DNA of 64,000 nt from positions 34,731,057-34,795,056 of the forward strand of contig NC_080047.1 of NCBI RefSeq assembly GCF_026212465.1, read 5' to 3'. The notes under the pieces were generated by a model, which saw only the letters and a list, made by a program, of their open reading frames with translations, had not been told where the DNA came from and did not search any database. This document shows, piece by piece, positions 1 to 12,637 of the stretch. This stretch comes from Amaranthus tricolor. Its lineage: Eukaryota; Streptophyta; Magnoliopsida; Caryophyllales; Amaranthaceae. Numbering within the stretch: position 1 is the first letter of the stretch; each line of letters opens with the position of its first letter. Made by a program: the position numbers and the translations under genes.

Positions 1-382
1 ACTTAATTACATTAGCTTTATATAGTTAGTATGACATTGTGAATTTAAGTATGATACTACCTATCTATATTCATGTATTTTGAGCTGCTGTCTCCTAATA
101 TTAATGTTTTTTACAAGTGTCATCCATTGTTATCTCATTAAGTGGGATGCTTTCAAATTTTCAAGAGAAGAAAATATCTTGCATTGATCAATACCAAGCA
201 GAGTACATATAAGAAGCAAAATTTTGTATCATTTTTATGTTCTTATCTTTTGGTAATTCTGATTTCATTTTATAAAAAAGCTAAAAAAAGTTCCAGCATA
301 TATTTAAACGGGTCGATGGCTACCTGAAAATTCTTAACTCATGTCCTATGACCTAATGCGGTACGGTTTAATCAGTAACACG
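1..382. other. Intergenic, no gene seen
   Basis: AT-rich sequence with only short, unconvincing reading frames. No repeat end, RNA gene or coding signature was recognised before the solo LTR that begins at 383. Confidence 0.5.
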
Positions 383-806
383 TGTTAAGAAGTAAACTCA
401 ATATTATTTTATTTGATAGATTTCCTATTATTATTTAATAATAACTAGGAAATTGGAGATCAAATATAATTAGGAAAATATAGTTTTCTTAATAACGTAA
501 TTTCCTAAAATGTTTTACTAATATTTTGTTTCCTAAATTTATGAGTTTATGGGTTTTGTTAGACTTGAGGGTGTAAGGTTGTTCATTTGTGTACCCCAAA
601 TTTGAGAGAGAGTCTATGTGAAATTACTGAGTGTTCTCATTAATTGTGGGAATGTTTGAGAGTTCTAAAACGAAGTCTTGTATTATTTGTTGTTGATAAT
701 AATATATTGGTGAAAGAGTTTTTCACTTAAAAACATAAATCTTTGTATTTGTGTGCCATATTTTTGTGTGTATCCCATTTAAAATATTTGTTGTTTTTCC
801 CTATCA
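383..806 (+). mobile_element. Solo LTR (LTR retrotransposon), 424 bp
   Basis: The segment starts TGTTAAGAAG and ends CCCTATCA, giving the TG..CA ends of an LTR. It is flanked on both sides by the same five bases, ACACG (378-382 and 807-811), which is a perfect 5-bp target-site duplication. There is no coding region, primer-binding site or polypurine tract between the two duplications, so this is a solo LTR left by LTR-LTR recombination. The strand is inferred from the T-rich distal part and a possible poly(A) region near 700-720. It sits within a short CTCGA-rich sequence (about 811-1000) that may be an older hAT-type repeat. The superfamily cannot be assigned from the LTR alone. Confidence 0.8.
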
Positions 807-1027
807 ACACGACTCGAGAATTATATGTTTATTCATATAAACGAACAGCCATTAGGAGTTCGAGTTGGCATGTCTACAAGTCGGGTCAAGATTGCTAGAT
901 TTTCCAATACCCCTAGTTAGATGGAGGAAAAAGGTTGAGTTGGCTTGTCTTGCTCGTTGAGTTCTTATTTGAGCAGCTCAAATGAGCTCGTGTTGTTTGC
1001 TTAGTTAACACGGTATTTGAATGTTAT

Positions 1028-1795
1028 TGTTGAATCAAGAGCCCATTCCCATGACATTGGTGATAGCTTTGATCACTTGGTTGCCCATTCTCTATCTTGC
1101 ACAATTAAAAATGATGGTGTGTATGAAAAGGAGTATGAAAGTATATACTTTGGATCACTTAATGAAGTGATTAATGATGATGACTTAGAGTGCTTCGATA
1201 AAGGCTATGGAGTGCTAAAGAAAGGGGCTGAGGTGTGCCTTGATTAACTCAAGGCTCAAGGGAACATTACACGACAATGGCAAGATCACAACACGAGGCA
1301 CCAGGTACCTGAAGAGCCCGCTCCACCCAGTCGAGTGGCCTCGCTCGGTCGAGCGGAGAGCAACCTCAAAAACTGACGCGATTTCTATTTTCTTGTGTAT
1401 TTGCTTGGGCTTCAAGCCCTTTGGTCCTAGGATTTCTAATATGTCTTGGACTATATATAAGGGTTTTAGAACATACTTAGAACACATGAGAGAGCCTAAT
1501 ACTTAAAATCAACTAGAGTTTCAACCAAGAGAGTTTTGTCTACTTGTATTAGTGTATTTAAGGGAGATTGACATTAAAGGTTCAATTTTTACTTTAAGAG
1601 AGTGTTCTCAAAGGTTGTGAGGCTTGTCATTGATGTATTGTTGAGTATATTAATAAAAGTAATCTTTGTTTGAAAGAGAGGTATTCTTAGATACCACATA
1701 AATCTTAGGTTTGTTCTTTGATGTTGTGCTCTGTTTTTGTGGATTCTTTGTGTATTTGTTTGTTCATTGCCAAACTCTCGAACCCATTCACAACA
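1028..1795 (+). mobile_element. Second solo LTR, 768 bp
   Basis: The element begins TGTTGAATC and ends TTCACAACA, so its tips are inverted repeats (TGTTG/CAACA). Both sides carry the 5-bp target duplication GTTAT (1023-1027 and 1796-1800). A TATA-like CTATATATAA lies at 1451-1460 and an AATAAA-type signal near 1652, in the order expected of U3, R and U5 on the plus strand. A 76-codon reading frame at 1017-1247 crosses the left edge and is unlikely to be a gene. No internal retroelement region remains. The superfamily is not assignable with certainty. Confidence 0.75.
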
Positions 1796-1800
1796 GTTAT

Positions 1801-3040
1801 AATTGTCTTTAAGCTTCTAAATTAACTCATAATTAAGTAAAGGATTACTCAGGTGAAGAATTTTTTGTTGACCATCTTTAATCTCAACTTGATTAGGGTG
1901 TTTTGGTGTGATTTTCTACATATTAGAGATGTTCTACAAATTAATCATTTTAGCTCTGAAAATACGAACAATTTTACATCTAATTTATTGAACAAGTTTA
2001 CATCTTATTTCTTAATCAAGAATGTGAGGTTCACACTTTTACACAGTGTGACTACACAAGTCTGAGGTGGAGACGTGGAGTGTGTAAACCATAGCAAAGA
2101 ATCGCTTGTATTTTGCACAATTTAATATACCATAAATCTTTAATGCATTAGTTTTGTTTGTAACATACAAATCAAACACAATAACTTATTCAATATTCTT
2201 TAGTACAAAAGTATTTCCATGAATAAAATTATGGACCGGAAAAATATATTTATAAGGAAAATAATTTATGGGTATGAGTTGCCGTTGTCCTTTCCTCTTC
2301 AGATCCTAACCTTAGTTTTCTATGAGCGGAAAATACTGGATATGGTGATGAAGATGGAAAATAACTTATATAAATTTGTTATCTATTACTAGTTTGCTAC
2401 CATGATCATCAATTAATTAAACACTTTAAAAATTGTTTAGTGTATATCTGAAGTTTTACATCTGAAAAATAAGAAAGTGTTACAAATATATAAGTGATCC
2501 AACTCTAAATTATTATAAGATCTTTTGAAAAGGTGCCCAAAAACTAATCCGTGTAGACTCGCCCCAAAGCAAATAATATTATCATACTAATGCAGGTCAT
2601 TCACGGCTGGACAAACACAACAAAAATAAATAACCATAACAATGCTAACTACCATAAAATTATGGTCTCACTCAAAAATACTAAAAAAGAACTGAGAAAT
2701 CACCAATGTAAGGCAATAAATAATTCCTTATTCTATAGTGAAAAGGAAACAAAACTTCACAATTCTCAAACAAAGACACTACTAATCTCAAGAGACATGA
2801 TCATGGACACCTTCTCATTTCAAGTAACTTGTCACTTTTGCAGTTTTAGAGATGAAGAAGATACTTTTGGATCAAAACTTTAGACCAGACTCAACCCATA
2901 AAAAGTGAGGCCCAATTAACAACTTCGGACCAAAACCAAACCATAAAGTTCCATCCTTGACAAATCAAAAAAGGGCCGATTCCCTTTACTGACAACAAGA
3001 GCTGAATAGACGACAAATTCCAAGAACGTCTCACCGTGAT
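1801..3040. other. Intergenic, no gene seen
   Basis: AT-rich. The longest frame (2590-2883) has no recognisable domain and a composition like that of the surrounding DNA. No RNA gene or clear repeat ends were found. Confidence 0.45.
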
Positions 3041-3044
3041 ACGA

Positions 3045-3595
3045 TTTAATATGAGCTGACTCCAAGATTATTAGGATTGGAATTCTACTTATAATCGTTG
3101 AGGTCGGATCGAAATCGGTAGAATAGAATCGTAGGATCGTGAGACCCTACAAATATGCATTAATGTGCTTTGTAATATTGATTATCAATTTTATTTCTTT
3201 TCTTTTTAAGTTTTGAGGTTTAAGTAAAAACTTATTTGACTTTATTTACTAAGTTTTGAAAAAAAAAAAAACTTTTAATAATTATTTTTAAACTGTAAAT
3301 CAAGAAAAACTTAAAATTTTATAAAGGTATTGATATAATTATTATAAATATATATTTATACGTAAGTGAAATATGTATTATATGAAAACTTTTTCGGTTG
3401 AAACTACTCATGTAGGATCGGATCTTTGGATAGAAGGATCGTATAATCGTGTTAGATCCTACCACCTAAAAATGTTTGAGCTAAGTAGGATGGTACGATT
3501 TACCACATTAAGATCCTACCTAAGATCAGAATCGGTCGTCAATTTTTAAATCGTAATATCATAGAATCGTAGATCATGATGGGGATTCTAATAAA
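3045..3595. repeat. GGATCG/CGATCC-rich repeat, probably a decayed hAT-type MITE
   Basis: Two clusters (about 3080-3150 and 3410-3590) are full of GGATCG, GTAGGATC and GATCCTAC words in both orientations and flank an AT-rich middle. Subterminal clusters of short GC-rich words around an AT-rich core are common in non-autonomous hAT elements. Clear terminal inverted repeats and an 8-bp duplication could not be fixed, so the family call is tentative. Confidence 0.35.
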
Positions 3596-3599
3596 TATA

Positions 3600-4533
3600 G
3601 CTGACCCAATTTTTATTTTCTTAAAGTTTAATAAAAAAAATTTCTATATAGTTATTTGCTGTGTAAGTTTGATTCAATTAATTTATTTTTAAATATATAT
3701 AATTTGGATTACTTATATAGGTCCGTCTCACGGTGAGACAGTTCCATAGAAGACTTACTAGATAGACAATGACACTCTCAATACCAAACAACAATTCCAT
3801 TTGCCAAACATATAATCTCAACCTATGATGTTAACTACATCAACCAAATCAACATGAGGTGGTTGATAACAAAAGCTATACTCTATTGCCTAATCTAATC
3901 TTTTTATGAATATACAATTATACATCAGAATTTTAGAGATCATCTACATATATTCTCCATTCTAGCCATTCCTACATATAAATTAATTAAAACATTGCCC
4001 GTTGACAAACTAATTTGAAATAATATAGTAGGATGAGCTTGATTGCTACATGTCATAACTTTACTTGTTCTTTTTGATTCAAGACCATAAGCAGTATAAT
4101 GAACACATACATTTTTCTAGAGTAAATAAAATGGAACTATATGAAGCCATTGTTGGATGGTTATATTTTACAATTAAAACAATTTAAAGTAGGTAAATAA
4201 AAGAGACTTGTCAAGTTAAATTGTTGGAATGGTTTATCCCTCATCGATAAATTAAAGACGATGTATACACTTTATAAATTATTAGAGCCCCTTTCTCCAT
4301 TGTCACATTGTTTTAAAATGGTATATATCTCCTTAACTTATGAAGTACGTACACTTCGTGTTTTTCCGTCATTCACAATAATTCTAGTCTAATTTAACAT
4401 AAATGTATACCATTATAGCCATGAATAAGAAGTCATGAATAAGAAGTGAAAGAAAAAAATGTAATTATCCGTAATAAGGTAGTTTTTAAGGAACAACATT
4501 TTATTCCATTTCACTCCGAATGGAAGAATGCAC
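3600..4533. other. Intergenic, no gene seen
   Basis: AT-rich DNA. It contains one GTCTCACGGTGAGAC palindrome (3725-3739) belonging to a family seen elsewhere in the window. No coding signature. Confidence 0.4.
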
Positions 4534-4536
4534 TCA

Positions 4537-5087
4537 CGGCCCGTTTGGTTGATGGTAATGATGTAATGGGAATGAAATGTTGTAATGGCAATAGTAATGA
4601 AGGAATGGATATGAGAATTGGTAATAAAGATTCTTTTGTTTGGTGTGCATGACTAAAGAATGGTAATGAAAGATAATATTCCATTGATTACATTTGGTTG
4701 TTAGTAATAAAAAATGGTAATGACTCTAAGTTTCATTATTGTATATTTGTATCTAAAAGCATTATTGTATCTAAATTATTGTATCTAATGATTTTTTTTA
4801 ATAATAATATTTTTTTGGATGATTACATATATTACCTTTTTTTCTTCATTATTTTTTTTCTTCAGCTCGAAACAACATTATCTTATTTTATTACCACAGT
4901 AATATTTCATTACCATTACAGCCTAATACCAGGTTGTTTGATGGTAATAAAAATAGCCCTTTTTGGTGATTTTATTACCTTATCTTATTACCATCCATTA
5001 CCATTGAAGGCATCCAAACAACCAATTTTTTTATTACTTAGTTTTATTACCATTACCGCCCTCTAACACCATGTACCAAATGGACCG
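4537..5087. mobile_element. Harbinger/Tourist-type MITE
   Basis: The left end reads CGGCCCGTTTGGT. The right end is its imperfect inverse, CCAAATGGACCG. The trinucleotide TCA directly abuts both ends (4534-4536 and 5088-5090), matching a 3-bp target duplication. Both subterminal halves are rich in GGTAATG/CATTACC words. The length (551 bp), lack of a transposase and 3-bp duplication fit a PIF/Harbinger MITE, although TCA is not the usual TWA target. The 122-codon frame inside (4698-5066) is low-complexity and is not called a gene. A related right end (CCAAACGGACA) occurs near 60120. Confidence 0.6.
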
Positions 5088-5090
5088 TCA

Positions 5091-7919
5091 AAGTTTGAAC
5101 TACACATCTAGAAATATCTATCAACATTCTTACATTACATAAATTATACAACTACTATACCTCAAATAAAATCCTCACATTCCAGATAATGTTAAACAAC
5201 CAAATTAACCAAAGCAATAATGGAGAAATTATTTGTTCCCTGGACAAGAAGGGTAATCATTTTTTGCCTGATCATTTTTATTTTATTGCATTATTAGATA
5301 GTCCCCATGCAATTTTTTGTTTTAATTTTATGGCATGTTTTTATAAACTATGAAATTAAAATTTTAAGAAATAAATTTTACATTATAGTTATAGTTTATT
5401 TACACTTAACATTTATATATATTACATTGTATAATATTTTGTATTGTGCACGTATGTGATTGTGAATTTTAAGCTCGTAACAAATAAATATATCACAGCA
5501 AAAGACAAAAAATTTATTACGTTTTAACCATTTCAAAATATCCAATACATTAAATAATGCTCATTTAATAAATAAAAGTGAAAAGATTTTATAAATAAAT
5601 GATTCTCTAATACATTAGACGGTCTGCCCTAGAAAGTAAAAACTCTTAATTAGATTGTAATAAATTCAAATATATAAACATAAGTCATAATAATAATAAC
5701 ATCATCATAAAATTTTAGAGGGAAAACTTTTATTGAAAAAATAACATGTAAGTTATTTTTTAAAATTGTAATGTCAGTAGTATTTTGTTTTATCAATAGT
5801 TATAGATTAATTGAAATCATTTCATATTCATACAATAGAATAACTAAACAATTTAAATCTATTGAATTAATGAACCACATTCTAAATTATAATATACCAA
5901 GCAATCATTTAATTCACACTTCACAATATTGTTATATTGTATTGAGGTTGACGTAAGATGATTTTCATTGGAAACCAGCCCAACTATTCAAAAACAAAAC
6001 TGTTAAATTTATTTGTTTTTTTTAAAAAATAAAAAACCACTTTTTGGTAGTTCAATTTTCATATTTTAAAAATATTTTTAATTAATAGGCTGTTTGTATG
6101 TATCCGTCTCGTGATAAAACGATTTCATAAAATAAAAGTTGTTTCATGATTGAATTGTATTTTCAAGATATTAATTGAAGTATTGCTAACAATTCACAAT
6201 ATTGCCATCTAATATACCAAGCCGTTAATTGAATTACTGAACTCCATTCGTATTTACGCCTTAAATTTCATATTTCTATTTTCAAGCAGCATCATCATCG
6301 TGATCATCATATTAAGTGTATTCCATTCATAGGAATTATGAGTAGGGTCTGAAGAGGGAAGGAATACGGCAACCCATACCTATAAAAAATGATGCGGTCA
6401 AAGAGTCCACCGACTCAAAATTTAATCCTCCGAAGAAGTTCTTATGACACAATATTGCTATTTTCAAGCCATCATCTAATTCACAATATTGCCATCATCT
6501 TTCCAAACATCTTCACTCTTCACATATTAAAACATCTAATGACTCCATCATCTAATCAATCATTCTATATATAAAAAGCAAAAGACCACCTAATAACATG
6601 TATCAGCTTTTGGTAAAAAAAATTTCCACTCAAATTAGTTTTTCACATACACTTTTTTATAACTGACAAGATTATTATACATTAATGCATGCTATTGCAA
6701 TAAGTTTGACTATTAATTTTGCATATTTAAGATTAAGGAGATTTATGTCTTTATATGCGTTGAAATATTATATGTGATTTTACTAAGATTGCAAAAATAA
6801 TTATTTTCTATTGCGAAGCAAAGACAAAAGAGGTGGTCAAACAAAAATAAATAAAGTTATTATTATTAAAAAAATGGGTAACTCAAAGACTTTTGAGGTG
6901 AGCACCAAATTGAACGTAGATAAAATATCTTCACGGCAAGTTTATGATTTTAATACATCATTCCTATTTATCAGTATCCGAAAATAAATGTTTCGTTCAA
7001 ATGAAAAGTACTCCTCCTAGAAAAGAGAATGGCAAATGAGATAAAATTGTAATTTGATAATTACTTTACTCTATCATTGTAGGCCTCTAATTTTTCCGTT
7101 TTAAGTTTTTTGAATATGATTAGAATAAATATTTGTCCTCTTCCTATAAGAGAGTTGTTCTACACATTCATTGGGTTGATTCTACCTATGTATTGTGTTC
7201 TCTCTCCTCGTGAGAGTTTGGGGTTATGAATTTTAGTCTCTGGTTGATTTGTTGGTAGAGATTAATGTGATAATGTAGCAGACACTAAAATTGCAATTAC
7301 CATCAACAACATCTAGATTCAATTCTATCTCAAGACTACAATAGATCGAAAAACTCCCTCATAGAATATTGTATCAAACAGCGATGTGAAAGAGAACATT
7401 TAGAATTGTCAGATCTTATACACAATGATCGTAGTTTTGTGAATTTTACATTATATTTGGTTAAAGTTATTATGTACTTGTTAATTTTTATCTCTAATGT
7501 ATATGTCGTATGACTCTTTAATAATAAATCAGGTATTATTCAAAAAAAAGTTGAGTTATATAAACCTCTTCTTGGCAAGAATTATTTTAAAGTCACTCGT
7601 AGTATTTATTCTTATTTGCATTTTTTTCAAGTATATATTTGCTGCATAAACCTCAAAAACTCCAGTGTTAAACATCCAAACCACAATAAAATAGTTTGCT
7701 TTAATTTTAGTTCATCTTTAATTTTAGTTTTTAAATGAACGCTAATTTGGAAAATAAGTTTTAATGAAGATCAAAATGGGTATTCTTCTTTTCCAACACT
7801 AGTTAGGAAAAATATTCGTTGAATTTTAGCTAACATCAACTATATATAGAGAAGCATCCATCAGTATATGTGGCAACTTCCAGTTTCTTCATTTCTCACC
7901 TAAATTAAGTAGGCAATAA
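5091..7919. other. Gene-poor AT-rich intergenic stretch
   Basis: No protein-coding signature was recognised on either strand. A piece at about 7020-7550 ends in ATTATTCAAAAAAAAG and may be the 3' end of a LINE or SINE, but no target duplication or promoter boxes could be fixed. Nothing else supportable was seen. Confidence 0.4.
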
Positions 7920-7959
7920 TTAGGGGACAATTAATACGTTGATTAATGCGTTGATTGAT

Positions 7960-8480
7960 ACTTTAATTAATACTCTTAATACTCTTACTTAGGTAATAAT
8001 TACGAAATAATTGATAAATACTTTTAATTAGTTAATTTTAGAATAATTGATTTATCTTATAAACGGATTAATAATTGGCTTCTTCTTTTTAGTGGCTAAA
8101 CTAATTAATTAGGTAATAATTTGATTAATTTATATTATAAAATAATAAGATAATTAATTAACAGAATAATAGTAAATTGATTTGTCTTATATTCACTAAT
8201 TGAGAAAATAATTAGGTAAAAAATAATTAAATTATCTTATAAACTAATTAGGTAAAATATAATTAAATTATCTTATAAACTAATTAGGTAATAAAGGAAT
8301 ATAATTTATCTTATAAACTAACTAGGTAATAAATTTGAGAGAATAATTAGTAAATTTATTTGTCATATATTTCTTAAATAAATTTACAGCATAGGTAATA
8401 TGTGATTGAAGTAAGAAAATAATTAAGTAATATGTGATTGAAGTTAGAGAATAATTTGTAATAAATCGATAATAAATTTA
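7960..8480. repeat. Degenerate AT-rich tandem repeat
   Basis: The phrase ACTAATTAGGTAATAA, together with TTATCTTATAAACTAATTAG, recurs many times with substitutions and small indels. The clearest copies are at about 8230-8330, spaced roughly 35-45 bp. No coding potential. This is an old minisatellite-like array next to foldback copy A. Confidence 0.5.
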
Positions 8481-8784
8481 GAAAATCAGTAAACATCATA
8501 AAGGAGGTAAATAGGTAAATTAGTAAATTAAGAATAATTAGTATATTTGATTGTTACGTTAAAATGGAATATAAAAGAGGTAAATTTTACAAATAGAAAG
8601 TGGCAAATTGATATCAATTGAGAGAATATAAAAAAGGTAAATTGAGAGAATAATGATGAAATAATTGATTATTACTTTTAATACCTTTGCTTATTCCTTT
8701 TACATATAATTACGTAGGTAAAACCTCCATTACATAATTCAAAACTTATTAAACATTCATTTCATAATATCATCCCTATATATA

Positions 8785-9505
8785 TTTGACGTCATTTTTA
8801 CTCATCATAATGATATTTTCAAAAAACGGACGTTGCGATTATTCTTATGGGATAACTCTTTCGAAAATTCAGTCGGAACAAGTACTTATTTTCGAAAGAG
8901 TTACCTCATAAGGATAATCAAGACGCCCGTTTTTTAAAAATGACGTTAAAATCTTTTTCGATTTACGTGTTGGAAAATAGGCAAATAAGTACTTGTTTCG
9001 ACTGGATTTCTAAAAGAGTTATCTCATAAGGGTAATTGCGACGTCCGTGTTTTGAAAACTTATCGTTATGATGGGTAAAAATGACGTAAAATATCTTATT
9101 CGATTTAAATGTCGGGAAAAAGGCGAATAAGTACTTGTTTCGACCGAATTTTCAAAAGAGTTATTACATAAGGATAATCGCAACGTTCGTTTTTTGAAAA
9201 AATATCGTTATGATGGAAAAAATGATGTCAAGTATCTTTTTAATTTTTGTTAATTTATGTGTTTTAAATTTTTATTTATTTAAAAATACGAGGACAAATG
9301 GGATACTGCCACATAGACAACGTAACCTTTTAAATTGGTTAAATCTTCAAACTTAACGGTCAAGTCATGTTTTCTATTAAGTGGCAGTCATTTGCAGAGA
9401 AATATATTAATTAGGTAGTTTTTTGGGAAAAAAACAAAATACATAAGATAATTTTTTGCAAATAAAGCTATAGATAAAGTAGTTTCTTATAATTTTTCAT
9501 TGGAT
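8785..9505 (-). mobile_element. Foldback/TIR element, copy A (one end missing)
   Basis: The right end (about 9412-9505) carries TAGGTAGTTTTTTG, an A-run and TAATTTTTCAT, matching the inverted ends of copy B at 20505-21141. Inside are about 145-bp units containing GTTTCGACYG, AAAGAGTTATCTCATAAGG and CGGACGT. One unit points forward (8788-8890) and at least two point backward (8890-9240), so the region can fold on itself around 8890. The matching left terminal repeat was not found. No open reading frame of note. The superfamily is unknown to me. Confidence 0.55.
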
Positions 9506-9764
9506 TACTTTTCAATATAATTTTTATTTTACATATAGTTAGTTATTTTGTTTTTGCAATTACAATCTATTTAAAGTCAAGTTTCTATTATCATATTTAC
9601 AATTTATTTTTAATCATTTATATAATTTATTTGATTTTTGGTGTAACAAGAAAATTATACAAAATTTATATTATATTATTTTGCGTTTTAAAATAAATTA
9701 TTTAGATGTTTCATAACAATTTTAATAAATAGGAATAATGAGTAATGGCATGTTCTCTTCGTCT

Positions 9765-9886
9765 AATCTAATTGAATCTGATTTGAATTTACTAAGGTCT
9801 GATCTGATTTAATCTGATATGGTATGATCTAATCTGATTCAGTCTGATCTAATCTGATTTGATCTGATCTAATCTGGTCTGATCTG
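9765..9886. repeat. TCTGAT/TCTAAT minisatellite (left flank of LINE)
   Basis: About 120 bp built from variants of TCTGATCTGAT, TCTAATCTGAT and TGGTCTGAT. The same motif, in the same orientation, lies on the far side of the LINE at 19500-19612. Confidence 0.75.
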
Positions 9887-9887
9887 A

Positions 9888-9934
<47 letters not shown>
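9887..9934. repeat. (ATT)n microsatellite, probable LINE tail
   Basis: Sixteen or so ATT triplets. On the minus strand this reads (AAT)n directly after the last LINE-derived sequence, so it is probably the simple-repeat 3' tail of the LINE. It explains the poly-Ile end of a minus-strand frame ending at 9869. Confidence 0.7.
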
Positions 9935-9935
<1 letters not shown>

Positions 9936-12414
9936 TCGACGAAGTGAAAATTTTCCATAAATCCACAAAACTGTTCTTGTACAAAACCGATCAACAACTC
10001 AAACTCTACAAGTGCATCAGTATGAAAATGGGGCACCCCTTCTAGGAAGGTTTTCCCAATCTCACTCTTCATGTGCGTGGCAGCGTGGGTAAGAGAAGAG
10101 AATTCAGGCAGAGCAAAGACAAAAAACAGACAGAAGATAAGAGGATGCCTAGACAGATCCTGGGCTATCCAATTCATAATAGCAGTTGCATCCTTGGACT
10201 GCAGACTCCGAATGCGAAGAAGAACATCCTGTTTGATACTAACCATGACCTAATAAAGATGTTCAACATAACCCTGCAACACCGCTTCATTGCGGGTGCA
10301 CCAAATCCTGTATATAATATAAGCAAGCGCAGCAAACAATAGCTTCTTTTGAAACCGTGGGATTTTCCATCTTCTATCCGATATGCTAGCTATGCTCCTA
10401 ATTTGAAACCTTAGCTGAAGCCATCTCTTTAATTCCTCCACACACTGGGAACTAAATGAACAGCCACCATATTTCTTTGGGGTACAGACTTTCTCCCAGT
10501 TAACATTCCCTGGTTTCCCATTATCACCAATGCCAAACCAAAGGAAGGACCTGCAAACTGTATTAATGTGATGAATAACCTTCTTTGGAAGCATAAAGAT
10601 TTGACACCAATATATAGAGATATTCATAAGCACAAAGTTAATCAATTGCAGCCGAGCAGCATAGGATAGGTGCTTGGCATGCCAAGATCTGATTCTCCTT
10701 GTCATAGTATCCACTAGTTGGTCACAGTCTCGTATAAAGATTCTCTTTGCGGTCAACGGAACTCCCAGGTACCGGAACGGTAATAGGCCTATAGGGAGAT
10801 TAATAGTTCGAGCAAGTGAGTCTTTTAGCTCCTGATTCACCCCAGCAATGTATATAGTAGATTTGGAAGAATTGGCAAACAATCCTGAGGACTGAGAGAA
10901 GCTCTCAAGGCATTTCGCCATAACCGTTAAAGATTTTGAGTCCGGTTTGCATAACAGCATAAGGTCATCCGCAAAACACAAGTGAGTTAGTTTCGTGGAT
11001 TTTCACCTTGGGTGATACGAGAAAGGACTAGAGTGACTAGCATGTGTAAGGATCCGAGACAAGTATTCCATGCCTAGCACAAATAAGAGCGGTGACATGG
11101 GGTCACCCTACCGAAGGCCTTTTTGAGCATTCAAAGCATCCATAGGGCACCCATTAATCAGCAAAGAGTAGCTAGTTGAAGAGATACACGCCATAACTAT
11201 CTTGATGAAGTGTATGGGGAATCTGAGCGCCACTAGCATGTCTTTAATAAATTGCCATTCCATTGTATCGTATGCTTTGCGAAGGTCAATCTTCAACAGA
11301 GCGCTAGGCAAACAGTGTAATGTTTAACAATATCCTGGCAGTGAAGAACATTATGCACGTTGCTTCGTTGGGAGAAAAAAGCCCACTGGGCTTGGTTAAT
11401 ATTGGTCACAAAACAAGCTTGAGTCTAGAGCAGATAAGTTTAGAGATACATTTGTAAAGCACGTGACAACAGGAGATAGGGTGAAAGTCACCTGGATGTG
11501 AAGGGCGGGCAACTTTGGGGATTAGAGAAACAGCACTAACATTCCAAGCCGTGAGTAGTTTGCCATTGATAAAAAAATCCTGAAAAGCCCTAACTACATC
11601 ATTACTCACAACAAAAAAGGCAGCTTTGTAGAATTTACTATTTAAGCCATATAACACTGGAGCTTTATCATCTGGAATACTCCATAAAGCGTCTTTGATC
11701 TCCTAAGAAGTGAAGGACAAGGTGAGCATATCTCTCTGTGCCTGGGTGAGAATGCAACCTTTCTGAATGATAAGCAGATTAACCTTCCTACGATTTTCCA
11801 TTTTGAAGCAAAGTAGAGCAGAGTAGAAGTCATGGAAGATTCTATAAATAATAGCAGGATCAGTGATGAAGGCATTGTTCACACAGAGGAAATTCACTCG
11901 GTTTTGGATCCTTCGTTGATTAATGCTTCGATGGAACAGCGAGGTATTATCATCTCCATGGCGAAGCCAAAACACCTTAGCTCTCTGTTGCAAAAGAGAA
12001 TTATAATCCAACTAAGCTTTCTGTAAGGCCGTCGCTAATTTCACATTCTTTAGCTGCATTAACCGGATTGTGGGGGTCATCATGCACGGATTGTTGTGCA
12101 TCTAAGAAAGCTGCCTCTAATCGTTGAACCTTGACCTGGATAGGCTCAGAATTAAGCATCCTTCAGATCTTTCCTAAGCATCTTTAATTTTTGCGAGATT
12201 TGGAAACTCATATAGCCCGTGACCTTGTTGTTCCATCGTTTCCCAACAATCTCGAAAAACATAGGTTGATTTGCCCAAAATTTACAGAATCTAAATGGCC
12301 TTCTGCCGATAGGGGTTTTAAAGAATTGGATAAGGATGGGGGAGTGATCAAAAAGACCCTCTGGAAGGAATAAAGTTTGAGTATTAGGAAAATACTCATC
12401 CCACAAGACGTTCG
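9935..12414 (-). pseudogene. LINE ORF2, reverse transcriptase part (broken)
   Basis: Frames at 12152-12414, 11703-12011, 11406-11657, 11108-11311 and 10250-10981 on the minus strand together give a non-LTR reverse transcriptase. Visible motifs include VSLIPK with HPISCCHVLYK (fingers), LKIDLRKAYDTMEW (first catalytic Asp region), CFADDLMLL (catalytic FADD) and FRYLGVPL (thumb). The block FLWFGIGDNGKPGNVNWEKV is typical of plant LINE C-termini. The pieces lie in several frames with stops between them, so the enzyme cannot be made. A gap after KYGGC removes most of the zinc-binding C-terminal region. The distal piece (about 9950-10460) resembles the C-terminal tail of plant LINE proteins. The upstream end joins the endonuclease across the copia insertion. 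Confidence 0.85.
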
Positions 12415-12621
12415 TGATAAAAGTAGATAATTTAGAATTCTGATTAGGGTTTTTTACTGTGTTTTTCATATCATTAATCAATGAATAGGTCCCCTATATA
12501 TACATGATTAATTGCTAAGTTAATTATGGAAGAACAGTAAATATGGCTAACAATCAGCCTAGAATAATCTGTTGCCTAGAATAAGAGATTTCCTAAATAT
12601 TTACATATTCAGTTTCCTACA
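12415..12621 (-). repeat. Copia 3' LTR (left)
   Basis: 207 bp, plus-strand ends TGATAAAAG and TTTCCTACA. Because the element is on the minus strand this is its 3' LTR. It directly follows the polypurine tract. A TATATATA tract at about 12495-12502 is the likely promoter box when read on the minus strand. Confidence 0.95.
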
Positions 12622-12637
12622 CTCCCCCTCAAGTTAG
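12622..12637 (-). promoter_or_regulatory. Copia polypurine tract
   Basis: On the minus strand the bases just before the 3' LTR read TTGAGGGGGAGTG, the usual plant copia polypurine tract that primes plus-strand DNA synthesis. Confidence 0.85.

Noticed and set aside
1017..1247. 76-codon plus-strand frame, at first taken for gag
   Set aside because: It runs across the left edge of the 768-bp solo LTR and shows no gag motif. The LTR with its GTTAT duplication explains the region.
4698..5066. 122-codon plus-strand frame
   Set aside because: It lies wholly inside the Harbinger-type MITE and is Phe/Ile/Leu/Tyr-rich low-complexity translation of AT-rich DNA.
7020..7550. Possible SINE or LINE 3' end with an A-run
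   Set aside because: No pol III boxes, coding region or target duplication could be established.
9869..10246. Minus-strand frame ending in poly-Ile
   Set aside because: The Ile run is the translated (AAT)n LINE tail. Only the upstream part is LINE-derived.
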